64,000 bases of DNA, taken from Owenia fusiformis (taxonomy: Eukaryota > Annelida > Polychaeta > Sabellida > Oweniidae). The notes under the pieces were generated by a model. That model worked only from the letters and a program-made list of their open reading frames with translations, was not told the origin of the DNA and did no database searches. A program made the position numbers and the translations under genes. The stretch covers positions 9,865,730 to 9,929,729 of the forward strand of contig CAIIXF020000007.1 of the NCBI GenBank assembly GCA_903813345.2, given 5' to 3'. The stretch's first letter is position 1; each line of letters begins with the position of its first letter. Shown here piece after piece: positions 37,601 through 52,600 of the stretch.

Positions 37601-40600
37601 CACAAAATAAAGGTAAACCATTCCTTTTCTTAGAATTCATTGATCTTAACTTAATATAATAAGAAACATTTCTGAGAAGATTCACACTTAAAGTGTCAAA
37701 GTAATAACTTTAATGACCCAGAAACTTGGGGGAAAACAGTAATACCGTATTTGCCGTAATTGGCGCCCATGTTCCTATTAGCGCCCACCCAGACTTTTGG
37801 AGGCCCGAGGGTGAGTCCCTGGTTGAAGAATCAACGATCATTGTGGTCAAACGTAAGAAAACAAGTGGGCGATAATAGGGTCCCGACATGTAATTCCAAA
37901 ACGAGGCTGAGAAAAAAATTCAGCAGGTATAAGTCAGTTTTCCTATAGATTTATTGAGTAAAATACCGATGTAAGTACATATTTTATATTCCATTAGTGT
38001 AGCAAAAAGAGTGGGATAGGTATGAACCCCACAGTCCATGCAAACGTGGCAAATTTCACGAACCAAAATTTTCTTCCAATTTTTTTCTAAACTGAAAGTG
38101 AAACTCCGGCATCTTTTCTCAGGTGGGACTCATATGGGCGCTAATAAGGACAACTTTTTGAACTGTTTTGACTTACTTTAAGCGCCCGGGCGCCTACTAC
38201 GGCAAATATGGTAAGTCTTATTTATACTGAGATAATTCTATAACTATCTAAAATCACTTCCAAAACCACATATGGTTCTTTATTGTGATTTTATTTACAC
38301 TGAGATAATATGATAACTGTCTAATATCACTTGCAAAACCATATACAGTGTATGGTTCTTTATTGTGATTTTAATATATAAAAGCTCTCTATGCTGAATT
38401 CCTTGTCAATATAGATGTGTGTTCAAGCAAATCATATAAAATTACCTTCATCAATCAAAATTCAATTTGCAACACAAATATTTAAATACATAAATACTAT
38501 TTTTTCTTATAGGCAAACCAGTGACATCTAAATGTGAAGATAGTTGTAGTAAGACTGCAAAGCTTGAGATGTGCCAAGGTAAAAAGGGGAAAAAAGAGAC
38601 ATGCACAGAAACAAAAGTAGAGATATCGACATGCCCAGCAATGAACTCAAACAAATGTGAACCTGGAATAAGAAGAACTGAGTCTACTGCAATTATCACA
38701 GGAGGAGATGAAGTCAAGCCAAAATACAACTACAGATGGATGGTCCACTTTGAAGTAAATGGGGGATGTCGTTGTGGGGGTACCATCATAAGTTCTAGGC
38801 ACATAATTACAGCAGCACATTGTATAAAATTTCTTTTTCGTTCCCAAAACATAACTGTAAAAACTGGTAAACATAAGCTTACAGATAGAGAGCCTTATGA
38901 GCAATCTCGTACAGTTCAAGTATCTTCCATTAAAATCCATGAACTCTATGAAAACTTTGATAATGATATTGCAATCATTGAGGTTAAGCCTCCATTAAAG
39001 TTGGACAATTATACACAACCAATCGCTTTCCCTAACATTCAAGAATTTAGCATAAATCAAATTGACAAAAAATTGTGCAAAGTGATTGGTTGGGGTGATA
39101 CAGCTGGCATCGGAACAATTTGTAAAAACTTGAAACTTTCCCATGTTTTGATGGAGACTGAAATTAAACCACAAAAAGATTGCATACTTAGTACAACTGA
39201 TAAAAAAAGTGTTACTGATAACATGTTTTGTGCTGGTTCAAAAAAAGGGAAAGACTCATGTTTTGGGGATTCAGGTGGACCTTTGATGTGCAGAGATGGT
39301 AAAAGAAATAATATATGGGAAATTTATGGAATTGTAAGTTGGGGACCAGCAAATTCATGTGGTAAAATGTCTGGGGTATACACTAAGGTAACAAACTACA
39401 TTGATTGGATCATGGAAAACACAGGTGGGTGGGGGGATTTCAGTGCTTTCACATCTTGTACTGTAACATGTGGAGGGGGGAAAAAAGCAAGAGTGAAACT
39501 TTGCCAAAGACCCCCATCTCTCCCCCATGGTAAATGCCCTGACATCCCAACAAAGAAAAAAAATAACTACCTAAAAGAGGTAGATGGGGAACAAGTGTGG
39601 ATAGAAGAGCAGGAATGTAATAAGAACAAATGCAATTGAGCCTTACTGTATCATATTAACAAATGACTTGTTATAGATTGAACATGACAGTGATATAAAA
39701 ACAAATAGAAACAGGACTTGATAACACAGTATATATCTCTTGATTCAATATCATGTAAAACAGAATTGGGTAATAAATAAATTATATGATGCACAGTTAC
39801 ACATCATGACTTGTTGAAGATTGAAGGATTTTCTTTAGTAATTTAATATTTGATCTGTTTGACCAAGGAAGGTTGTCGAGACAGCCAAGAAATGAAAAGC
39901 AAATCGACATGGTACTTTATCAGCCTTCCTATAGGCTCACATACTCAATCTGACTTGACAAATGACCTGAATAATCTGTCATCTAGGCCTAGCACAGTTG
40001 ATCTGCCCCACTACAGAACCACCTGTTCAAAATGAAGAATGTATGTTTTAAATACATTATAACTAAACCTACCTGCAATGGACTACAATAGGCTTCAGTA
40101 GACTCCGCTGTTGTTTGTAGTAATTGTTCACCTCATTAAGAAAACCCAGTAGACCAGTTGGACTGTCAGGGAGGCCACTGAAACAAGAAGCGTTTCTCAT
40201 AAATCATAACACTCTCTCACTAAAGTGGACATTATGGTCATTATTTGGCAGGGTAATCAAATAAAGAAGCAAAGCGTAATTTATACTTCATATTTTATTG
40301 GAAATTAACAAAATGTTAAAGTTACAATATTTCTTTCTTTCTACAACATATAACTTTGATGTTTTTATACATCTTCTTCAGATAAACTCAGTTTTTCAAG
40401 AGTTATTCTATTTTGAATCTCATTAAAATTATCTCATGCCTATAAAGTCCCTAATTGTGTTGTCAAAGATTTTCTAGACAACTGCCATAGTTACATAGTA
40501 TGTATCTAGTTCATTACCTTGATGGCCAACCTTTGTACTGCAGGTGTATGATAGATCTGGTTTGTCTCGACTGTAATACAAAGTAAAAGTCCTTTATCTC

Positions 40601-43600
40601 TATAATAGATAGCTTTCAATTTTTCAGCCAAACTTAAACTACAACTTTAACTTTTAATTTACGTTAACACCACTGGGGAGGAAGGTTTCTCAAAGAAACC
40701 AGGAAAGCACATTTCATTAGAAAGATTTTTGTTGTTTCCTAATCGAGGGAGTTGATTTGTTAATATCCCACCAATGGCGAAACAATGTCTAAGTTGTAAC
40801 CATATTTTGAAACTGGAATTCACCAACTATATAATTGCCAAATATTTTGCTGTAATTTGAAGGATGAAAGCACCTTATCTTCCTTTCCAGAGCTCCTCCC
40901 CAGTGCTATACCTGACTTGTAAAAGTAAAAGTTTGCATCGAAAGCTCTTTAATATGAAGAAATGTACAAATAAAGATTTCATGATAATCTTTGATCATTA
41001 TAAATTACAATTTTTTCTCATTTATCCATCTGAAAGATCAAGCAACTCGATGCACATACCTTTGTATGACTAAGAGTTATAATGCTTTCCACCCATAATG
41101 GTTTATCTGTGGTACGCTGAAGGGTCAGGGTGACATTAAAATACTGCACTGGTTTGCCTCTTTCTGTTGGCCAATAAGCTGGGACTTTGTACTATAAATT
41201 ACAACAGATATTTCTCAGGTTTAAATTTAAACATTATTCATGAAATCTTATACAATCAGCACTTTTTAAGGTTTCCGAGAACTACTTATTCAATAAAGGC
41301 TCTTGATTTAATGAGTACATATACAGTATATCTGGTAAATCATTGGATGGAAAATCTGTTTGAATATTTTTGAACAAACTGTGACATTTTAAGTTTTAGA
41401 TTTTTTGAATTATTTCAAACTAATTAAAAGACACATATATATTTAAAACTGAAGTTCTGTATTTCAAAATTGAAAATGAAGTTGGTATACAAGTATTCAT
41501 AATCAAATATTTTAAAGAGATACCTAAATCTAATTCTCTTTCATTTTGATTTAACTCATTTTCACTTTTGAATCATTATAGCTATGCATGAAACAATATT
41601 CATCAAGGTATTTCATGAATGACTGAACATTACATTAATAATATATACATGGGTTAGAACAGTATGGACAAGACATATGGATATTTACCTTTATCGATTC
41701 ATCCCCATTGAGCAGGTTTACCACAATCTCAGTGCCCTGTTCTTGTACCATAGTCCAGAAGTCTGGCACAGTGCCTGCAAGAGGGGCCTGTGTGACAATA
41801 AACTTGGGGCAACTTGGGCACAAATCCTGAAATAGAAATTGAATAGAAATAACATGTTAAAAATCTGATTGTGCTTATAACATTTCATATTAATAATAGT
41901 TGATGTAAACATCTCATTTTTGCTAACATGACAGCATCAGTCTTAGTCGGAGGTAACCACTGAATCCATTTTAACATGAGCGAATGAAATATGTGCTGGA
42001 TTGTACATTATGATAACAGTTGTATCAGTCAGTCCTGTCTGTAATACCCCATACTGCAGAAAACGTTAAATCAGTTGTATACTCGAGATATCTTTAGGGT
42101 TACTTTCCCCTGACTGTATTTTTTTGCATACAAGATTATTGCGATCCAGCATAAATATGTGGTAAGACTTACATCTATCTGACTAGCATTGATGTAATCA
42201 TCTTTTGTAGTGGACAAGCATACCCTTGACTGGTCATCTAAAAAGAGAATTAAAATATACTACATAAGGAGAGAGCTCTATACATAAGGAGAGACCATGG
42301 TACGCAAGAGAAAGCCCAAAAGACAATACATAAGGAAAATAAGAGTCTAAGACATAAAGCGAGCCCAGACATAATACATGTTTTCCTTTTATTCCAAAAT
42401 ACATTGATTTGAGATCCTTAGTCATCTTATAAAAAAATTATAATTACATGTACCATATATCTGATTAGTCTAATTCAAAATTTCTGAATATATTTGGAGT
42501 TTTATGCAGAATGGCTATCAAACGTCAGTTCAATCCCCTTTATTTCAAATGAGCGAATATTACATAGCAGAGATCCCACTTCAAAGTACAACTTACAAGG
42601 AATATTGTCCTGTGATCTATTCTTCATTGGGTAGCACTTGGCTATTGCCATAGTAAGCTTACGACTTGTTTTTTCTTGTTTCTCACTAAGCTCCTGAAAT
42701 GATAAATAAGGCGTTACACTTCAAAGTGTAACAATCTTTTACAGACTTTACAGACCAAATGATGGTCACAAAAAGATGGTTGCTAAACATGATGGTGACA
42801 TAACAATCATAAAATCTAAATAAGGAGAATAAATAGTATGCAGTCATCACACACAGGTGTTATTTTGGAAGTTGCTGGTAAAGGTATAGCTTGAATTATT
42901 ACATTTTTTAGCTCAATAATATTTTTTCTGACAATCATTATATTAATCTTATATCAATATTCTTACCCCAGAATAATACACACTTCACTAAAATGCAAAA
43001 GGAAAAAACTTTTGAACTTTTTGAGAGTGTGAATCAAATATGATTTTTGTTTTGAATTGTTATCCTACCTTCCATTCTGAATCGAGATGTGTAGGACCTT
43101 TTAGTGTATTTTTCCTGAGGCCATCTACCACATGTTCAAAAGTCTTCACCTCTCCAACAAACTTATCCAAAGACTCCTTATCAGAGAATGGATCTTTCGT
43201 GCTAGTTATGAGTTTATTTTTCATCTCTTCTTCTTGTTTGCGTTTAATATCCTCAGCGGTGATGACTACTGGAGTCAAGACTGGGTTGGGGCTGGTCTCT
43301 GCCTCTGGGCTTTTGGACAGGAGATCCACATTGACCTTTGGTTTAGGGGTTTTGGTCATAGGTTGAAGGATCTGGTTGTTCGTTGGCTGTAGTTGACTGT
43401 AGGGGGGATGTGTTTGTTGTGGGTGAGGGGCTGGGGATTGGTTAGCGAGGGGAGGGGTATGTATAGGCTGTGGGGGCGCTCCTGAATGAGGCTGCATTGG
43501 AGCTTGGTTTTGTGGGGGTATTTGACTATGTGGGGGTAGCTGACTTAATAAAGCTGTATTTGAAGTGGGAGGGACAGTTTGATAGGGTTGCTGGTAAGCT

Positions 43601-46600
43601 TGTTGTCCTGTTGTTGGTGGCAGCCCTTGTGTCTGCCCTTGTCTTGGTAGCTGTCCTTGTTGTAATGAAGGCTGCCCTTGTTGAGAAGGCTGACCTTGTG
43701 AAGGCTGACCTTGTCTTGGAGGCTGTATTTGCCCTTGATTTTGATACTGACTCTGCGGCACTCCATGTTGCCATGCCTGTTGACCTGGCTGAGATAACTG
43801 ACTAGATACAGGGTTAGCCTGGGAATGTGTTTGCTGGTAGGGATTATATCCTTGTTGTTGAAGTGGACCAGGTTGCTGGGCAGTCTGTGCCTGGTTCCCA
43901 TAGCCAGACTGAGTACCTTGGCTCAATGGAACTTGGCTGCTTTGTCCATACTGCACTTGATTGCCTTGATTAAACTGGCTACCCTGGCTGCTTGGTGGAA
44001 CTTGTTTGGCTTGGCTTTGTTGAATACTGGCCTGGCTGTTTGGTATTTGACTTGGGTATGAGGTTGAGTTTCCAGGTGGGTTTGTGTAAGGGTTCCATTG
44101 AGGAGTTGATTGATTAGACACATGGGATGTTGGAGGACTGTTATACCTAGACTGTGCTGGTTGGCCTGTATGTTGTGGTTGCATATATTGCTGGGGTTGC
44201 ACCTGTTGCTTAGGTAACATTTGTTGCCGTGGTTGATTTTGTTGTTGTGTCACTTGTTGCCTGGGTTGCATTTGTTGTTGTAGTTGCACTTGTGGTTGCA
44301 CTTGTTGCTGGGGATGGACTTGCTGCTGGGGATTTGCTTCCTGCTGGGGATGCACTTGTTGCTGGGATTGCACTTGTTGCTGGGGTATCATTTGTTGCCG
44401 TGGTTGCATTTGTTGTTGTGATCGCACTTGTTGCTGTGGTAACACAGGTTGGATAGGTTTTCCGTGTGTAAGGGTAGGTTGCTGGTATCCCAGATTGGTT
44501 GGCATATGCTTGGGGGATCCTTGTTGGATAGGTTGTTGCCCTTGGCTAGTTGGCTGGTAATTTTGTTGCACTTGAGGCTGCACATACTGCATGGGGGTTT
44601 GCCCTTGTTGGCCATGTGACTGTGTTTGAGGCTGAACATTATAGGCTTGGGGTTGCACATTTTGGCCAATTTTAGGCTGTACTTGCTGTGTCTGAATGGG
44701 GCCTTGTTGGGGCTGCTGGTATTGTTGTTGATTATATTGAGATTGGGGCTGTTGGAACTGAGTCTGCATTTGTTTAGGAGTTGGGGCGTTTTGATAAGAG
44801 GATGATGGTGGGGTGGGTTGGCTCATGTTTGGCTGAGATGCAGCTATAAACTGTTGAGGCTGGTATTGTTGCGCACCCATATACTGCATACTTATAGGAC
44901 CATGAAGATTACCTTCTGAATTTGGAATGGTTGTCTGACTTGGGTGTTGTTGTGGTGCTTGATTTGACATCCCAGGCTGTTGGGCTGTCTGATTGGGCAT
45001 TCCAGGCTGTTGTGCTGCCTGAGTGGGCATTCTTGTTTGTTGTGCCATTTGAGTGGGCATTCCAGGCTGTTGTGCTGTCTGATATGGCATTCCAGGATGT
45101 TGTGCTGTCTGAGTAGGGATTCCAGGATGGTGTGCAACTTGGTTGGGCATTACATGATGTTGTGCTCCCTGATCGGGCATTCTAGGCTGTTGTGCTGTCT
45201 TAGTGGGCATTACATGATGTTGTGCTCCCTGATCAGGCATTCTAGGCTGTTGTGCTGTCTGAGTGGGCATTCCTGACTGTTGTGCTGTCTGATTTGGCAG
45301 TCCAGGCTGGTGTGGTGGTTGATTTGATATTCCAGGCTGTTGTGCTGTCTGAGTAGACAATCCAGGCTGTTGTGCTGTCTGAGTAGGAAATCCAGACATT
45401 ACAGGCTGTTGTGGTGCTTGATTTGATTTTCCAGGCTGTTGTGCAGTCTGTGTGGGCATTCCAGGCTGTTGTGCTACTTGATTGGGCATTCCAGGCTGTT
45501 GTGTTGTCTGACTGGGCATTCCAGGTTGTTGTGCTGCCTGATTGGGCATCCCAGGCTGTTGTGCTGCTTGATTGGGTATTCCAGTGTGCCCAGGTAGATA
45601 TGGTTGACCAGGAGAGGCAATGGGGGTATGTATACTATCTACTGTGTGTGCAGTTTCAAACTTTGTAGTTGGCAAAGATGTTGGAGGTTGGTTAGACATG
45701 TTCTGTGAAGAAACACTTGAAGTGGATTGTTGTATACTGATATTTGGCTGATAACTGCTCATGTTGGGTTGCTGTGCTCCTATGTTTGCTTGCTGTGTAC
45801 TAAAATTAGGCTGCTGTGCATCCACATTAGGCTGATTTGTCTCCATATTAGGCTGTTGTGTCCCCATATGAGGCTTCGGTTCTCCCATATTGAGCTGCTG
45901 TGCTCCCATATTAGGTTGCTGTGCTCCCATATTAGGCTGCTGTGCACCCATATTAGGCTGCTGTGGTCCAATATTAGGCTGCTGTGCTCCCATATTAGGC
46001 TGCTGTGCACCTATATTTGGCTGTTGTAGCCCCATATTAGGCTGCTGTGCTCCCATATTAGGCTGCTGTGCACCCATATTTGGCTGCTGTGCTCCCATAT
46101 TAGGCTGCTGTGCACCCATATTTGGCTGTTGTACTCCCATATTTGGCTGCTGTGCTCCCATATTAGGCTGTTGTGTACCAACTTTATGTTGAAGGACAGG
46201 AGATCCATGTTGATTTGTTGGCTGTGTCTCCCCCATATTAGGATACATTCCTGATACAACTGGTACATTAGCTACTCCACCACCTGGGGCCCCACCCCCT
46301 GGAGGTCCACCTTTTTTATTCCCAAATGTTTTAGGTTTCATAAATGGGAGATAATCCTTCAATGTGAGAGCTGGGCCACCAGAAGGGTCCAAAGGGGGTA
46401 GTGTCATTGAGGCTTCCATTGAATCAGGTGCTGACCCAGGGGCAATAGAAGTTGCTAGAGATGTATTAGGGGGAGCAATATTAGTAGGAGCCACATTGGA
46501 TAAGCCGACAGGTGCTACAGGGGCAGTACCAGCTTCTGGGGCTTCACCAGGCTTTGGGGCTGTAGGTCTGCTCGGAGGGGGACCTTTAGGTTTATGTCTC

Positions 46601-49600
46601 TCAATAATCATTTCCCTCTCTTCATTCTGGGCCTTACACACTCCCTTAATCCTCAACAACAGTCTTGACACATTCTTCCCCAACTTTTCATAAAATTCAA
46701 TTCCTTTTTTAGATTTTTGGAGCAGATCTTCATAAACATCATAGGATAATATCAGGTTGCTTATGAAAGTTTGTTTGTTCTTATCTGCGGCTCCAGTTGC
46801 ACGTCGTGCTGTTGCGTAGTTGGCATTTGCCTCAGTTAGGGCACGTAGAATGTTGCTCTGGGCCTTAAGGTTCTGTTGGATCAAACCAACAAGCTGGTCA
46901 TGTTTCTTGATCTCTTCTAAGAAGAATTCCTGAAATATTAACCAATGGGATTAGTAACTCATATTGATAGCAGACTTGCTTGTTTCTTATCTGCAACTCC
47001 AGTGAATGCAAAAGCACAGTTCTGCCATCTATTAACAGACACAAAAACTTGAGTATGTTAAAATAGAAAGGCAATAGAATGTGCGAACAGACAATAATGA
47101 ATACATAATGTGCCAATTGATAATCTAAATATGAAATGACTGTAATTACAAAACAATATTTACTTACTTGTATCAAACATGAGGGTTTTGGAAGCAGTGT
47201 ATTGTTGTATAAAGTTTTATCACACATTTAGTTTGACATTATCACAGATCTTTTTTTCAATTTTTAAAAATCTTTTTCAACAAAGGTATGATACCATAGT
47301 AACCATAGAAATGCTAATTTCTAGACAATCCTTGCTCAAAGATTCAAGATAAAATTTTATAGATGTTTACAACAATCCTTAGAAATTTCTTGATGACTCC
47401 ACACCTATAAAAATCAAAAATATGACTGTTTGTGTAAGGTTTTATCAAACATCTCTCATATTTTTACCCACCTCATTCCCCTTGTCTTCTCGTGTTACCA
47501 AGGAAGATGTGATGTCATCTTTGTGTACTTGGGTACGAAACTGTTCCATCAACATTTCTCGCTGACTCTTCATCTCATCAACTTTACTAACCAGTCGTAA
47601 CATTTCGTTCACTGATGCAACATCTTCTTCACCTGGGTACAATTTAAGAAACAAAAATATTTTTCAAAGGTAGAAGGATAGGATTTTGTCAAAATAAATG
47701 TACCTGTGTAAAAGGATAGGCTACTCTTCAATGATTTGGGTCTGTTTTATTTGATTTCCACGTTTGACAAAATAAATGTTAATGATTCATGTAATTTTTA
47801 TATTTTTCATCTTGAATATAGAGCAAAAATGGTTCTGTAGTAACATTTAACCAACACTTCTATTCTTACTTTGCTGTGCAGTGGGAATAGCTGCTTGGAG
47901 CTCCTCAAGGGGTCCACTCAATAGCTTCAGGTTTGTGGTATGTGTATTCATAGCTTTATGTAGTTCACTGTTGGACTGACTGGCCACAGTGTGAACCTCT
48001 TTGAACTTGCTACATTCCTTAGCAGCCTCAGGGATTATCACAAGTATAGATCGCTTCCCAAACATGGCCTAGAAATAAGCCTCATTTTCTCAATTTCAAA
48101 AGTTGCAAATAGCATAATAGGGTAACAAAGGCAATAAAAATATTTATTTTTATTTAAGATATTTAAGTTATCCACATTTTCAGGTTTTTATGAGTGACTA
48201 TATTTAAAAGATAATTTTAATTTATTCAATAAATAAATAAATACAAAAATCTACCTGAAATTCCTCCTCCTGTTTCTGCTCATTTGCTATCAACTCTTCT
48301 ATTTCTTTAATTTCACACTCAACATCAAGAGACTTGCCCGAGAGTGCTGTAAAATAAATGGTGTTCTTTTAACTTTTTGACCACCTTGTATTTGCAAAAT
48401 CCTCCAGCCAGTTGCACTGTAGATTAATGCAAGATATATTTATCTACAAATACTATTCTTTAGATAATAGGGTAGATCAAGGGGATGTGAATGTTGATCC
48501 TACTGGATGAAAAGTATTACAAAAGTGTGATAACTGTTGTTACAAATGCCAAGCACCAACAATATTGGTCACAAAAAGCCAAATACTCCTTGCCAGCGAC
48601 ATAAAAACTCAGTTAACCGGCCCTGGACTTGTGCTTATGTCACACTTATGTCTTATGTCACACTTGTGTCTCATGTCACACTCTGATGAGCAGGTACTTA
48701 CCTTGCATTGAGGTCACAAGATCTTTGACGGCATTGGGTTTTACACTTATGAGGGCACATTTCTCTAACAAAGTCTGAGGTAGCCTCTCTGGCTCCCCTC
48801 CAGCAGACTTCAAGTTCTCAACTTGAAGTGATGACATAAATTGCCTGAAAATATTTATAGATTTAAGTGACAATAAATTGAGTAAAAATATGCAAGTGGA
48901 AATGGTGACTATAGTTTATCATATATCATTGAAAAAAAAACTAAAGGAATAAACATATCTTTAATGTCAATTGTGGTGGTCATCATGAGTTTTCACCAAG
49001 AGGGAGAGATTTGTGATTGGCAAGGCAGATCGAAATTTTTAGAATATCCATATTAGTATTTGTGCCGAAAATCTAAGAGTATATATTTTGGTGAACTTTC
49101 AGATGCATTACTGACTTGGCTAGACATGAATTCACTGCAAAATGCTCAAGTAGATTTGACAATATGAACTGAGTGAAAATACTAAAGTTGAAATGATTGA
49201 AAATGTGAGGATTGAGGGAACAAAAGACAATGTAAAAGAAATATAGGGACATACAATAGAGACATACTCACCCAAGTTCTTGATTTTTTTCCTCTACCTC
49301 AGAGCCGACTCGACGTAAGAGTTTCGCTTTCTCCTCGCTGTAGAGAGAGGAAGACTCATGAGCCTCGAGGGGGACCAGCTTGTGAAATATATCTATGCCG
49401 CATACTTCAGGGTCTGATGCATTGAAGGCTATGCCATTCACCAATTTGGCACCTATGAGTAAAACACAAAGATGTGAAGGTGGGGTACATAGTTTTTTTT
49501 ACATTTACACTACAGATTTTTAATCCAGGATGCCATTCAAAAAAAAAAAATTGCCGTGTCACACATGGCATTTTGAACACACAAATATTTATGTATATGA

Positions 49601-52600
49601 CCATGATTGAACACTAAGATTTATGTAAATTCCATAATTTTACCTTTCGGTTCTGGTAGCGAATCAAGAGCTGGTTCCTTCTCATGATAGACAAAGTCAT
49701 TATCCTTCTTAGCAGCATCATACCTACAACATCAATTCACATAAGTCACAACCATTCTGAATGTGAACTTTAATGACATACTCCACTGTGTTTATTCTTT
49801 GCTGAACATGTGTTGAATTAATGCTTAGCTCCAACACTCAAACTTAAAAGGCAAGACCAAAGAGGTAAATATTGCAATTGAAATTCAAAATGGCCATCTT
49901 GAAAATTACCCAGCATGGCCAAAAGCTATCAGATTTTGGCACTAATCTGCTTTTGCATCCGTAAAAATTTGAAGCTGAACTGATTACTAGTTTTCTTGCT
50001 ACTTGATCACAATATTACTTGTGCCATCCCGGGGTGATAGTAACTAGCAAACTTGATGATCTACAGAATACTATAATTGAAACATATAGAGGTTAAGGGT
50101 AAATTTCTATGAGAATATTTCATTACTTACTTCCCGACTACCACATCTCTTGTGAACCTCAGTGATTCGTGTATTTCTTCGACATCACCCTATAATAAGA
50201 ACATACTTATATATCATAGTATAACATGTTAACAAAGCGAAAAGCATCTCTGGCAATGGAAAATTTCAATACCCAATGGGACATACAAATCTATAAACAA
50301 ATGTGGCTTTTTATACAACCCACCTTTTATAGACATATCTCTTTTGCAAACTACACAATAAAACCGAACAAAAATGTCAATTAAATGAAATCAATAGTGA
50401 TCAGCGTCCTCAAATAGATTCCTCACCTTTCCTAATTTGTCACATTCCTCCAGTTTGCTTGATGCAGTTTTGAGGTAAGTGACCCTCTCGCCCCATTTCT
50501 GTTGTTCCTCAGACTGGTTGCTAAGGTAGATATACATGATACACTCGTGGAACTTCATCTTCAGCTCTAGCCGCCTCTTCCAGTCCTAAAATAGAACAAT
50601 ATGAGAACTATTTAAAAATCTAATGAAAAAGTATGTAGTAGACAAATCAGGTTAACCAAAAGGTAAAAACTCACCTTTACTTTGTACTTTTAAAATGTTC
50701 TTTACCTGTATTACTTACCTTTATACAATAATTGTAGACCACTTTTTTCAATAGTTTTATGTATTTTTTGTTTTATTATTACTTGCTTCTAGACTATATT
50801 CATGTTAAAGCGACCTGTAATGACAAATGGCGATTGGTCTTGCTTTCTTGTACTTCATATATTACTATGATTTAAGAATAATAAAAACATTAATAATAAT
50901 TGTAGACCACTTTTGGAGTCAACTGTTGAAATTGTTCACTGAGACAGTAAACCATTGACTGAGACTGAGGGTACCTCAGGAGTGGTCAACAGTAGCCCAT
51001 TAGACAGTCAACAATATAGGCAATTACTGAACCAATCAAAATGAAGTATCTAGACTCAGGAATGAACATACTTTTGCATACCTTGTATTTTCTGGAGCCC
51101 ACTATATTACTGGCATTACTGGACTCTAGGTACTTGAGGGCCTGTCTGTAGTAGTCAACGATCTGGCATGCCACCTTTGTTGTTATAGTGCTTTTCCTGT
51201 TGTCAATCATAGACTTCTCTAGGATACACTCCTGGGCCTGTGCCTACAAAACAAGAGATAAATGTTATAAACTAGGAGGTTTCAGATACAGTGTTAATCC
51301 AGATGTAAATGATCTTTAATCAAAAGGTCACTTATTTGAGGCAAAATAAATCAAATTTGGACATATTTTAAAAATCTAGTTTATTGTCTGATTTAACTCT
51401 TTTAGTTCACAGTTCTAAAAACTATTAATTCCACACTAAAGAATCTAAAAAATATTGAAATTCCTAAGCTCAAAAAATGTTTCACAAAAACATAAATGAA
51501 AACGCTAACATAGTATTATGACTTACCAGCATGAGATTGTACTTGAATGTTAGTAGATCATGAGTCATATCTACACTCATAACACTAGCGAAATGATCCC
51601 TCAGATGCTCAAAGGCCCAAGCTGCACACTGGAAATGTGTACAGGACATCTTCCTGCCCTGCAATAACAATCAACAATGAAGCCACATGATCAGACCAGG
51701 TCAAATACATTGAACCAAAAAATTTATATCTATATCAAAGCAAGTGTCTTGTCCCCCACGCCAGGACTGAACATTCTCCCCCTCTTACTTCAAAGTTCAC
51801 CAACCATTATGTTTTCACCATTTTATGTTCTCCCCACTATACATTTGTATATTTCCCAAACCAGTGTAGGTGTGTGCTTGAAGGGGAGTGGGGGGGGGGG
51901 TACTTAAAGACAAACCATGCTTACTCTCCTGCTGTGCTCAAAGAGAAATGATTCCAAATAAGAGATAATTTTACTACAGAACTAGGAAACATGACACATA
52001 TTAGGTCAACATGACATTAATGGGTAATTTATTTATATCAAAACATTAAACAATATTATAATTATAATTAACCGCATCTCAAGAAAACCAATTCTGATGA
52101 AATGAAAAGGAAGTATGTGAGGTGAAATCCTTAAGTGTACAGAACACTTGACCTTGGATCATACATATTACTCCAGGGATTTTGTTTGCTAGAAACCTGT
52201 TAAGGCTGTTAACAATAGCACTTGAATATAAATGAAGTGAAGGACACTTATCTCAATCATTCTTCGTATTCTTCCCAAAGTGATTACACCATGTATAAAG
52301 CTAGTATCAACGAGTCTTATTTTGAAATAAAATTCTGCCGTCTATGAGGCTATGACCTTTTCAATCATGAACAAGCATGACAAGTTTTTTTTTAAAATAG
52401 AGAAATTTTGATATCTAATTTTAAGAATTAGATTTTAATTTCATTTTAAGGGACGATGTCAAAATAGCAACAAGTATGGCAAAAGAAAATCTCTTATCAT
52501 GACAAACACTCATAAGTTTGGAAACTTGAAGTTTTCATTCATTGGGTAGCAATTCAAAGACTGTCCATCTTTATTTTGTTCCTGATTTTTATTAAACAGA

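Noticed and set aside
43470-46192. Many + strand frames opposite PTPN23 exon 15 (for example [11 protein letters not shown] repeats)
   Set aside because: Shadows of the repetitive Gln/Pro coding strand.
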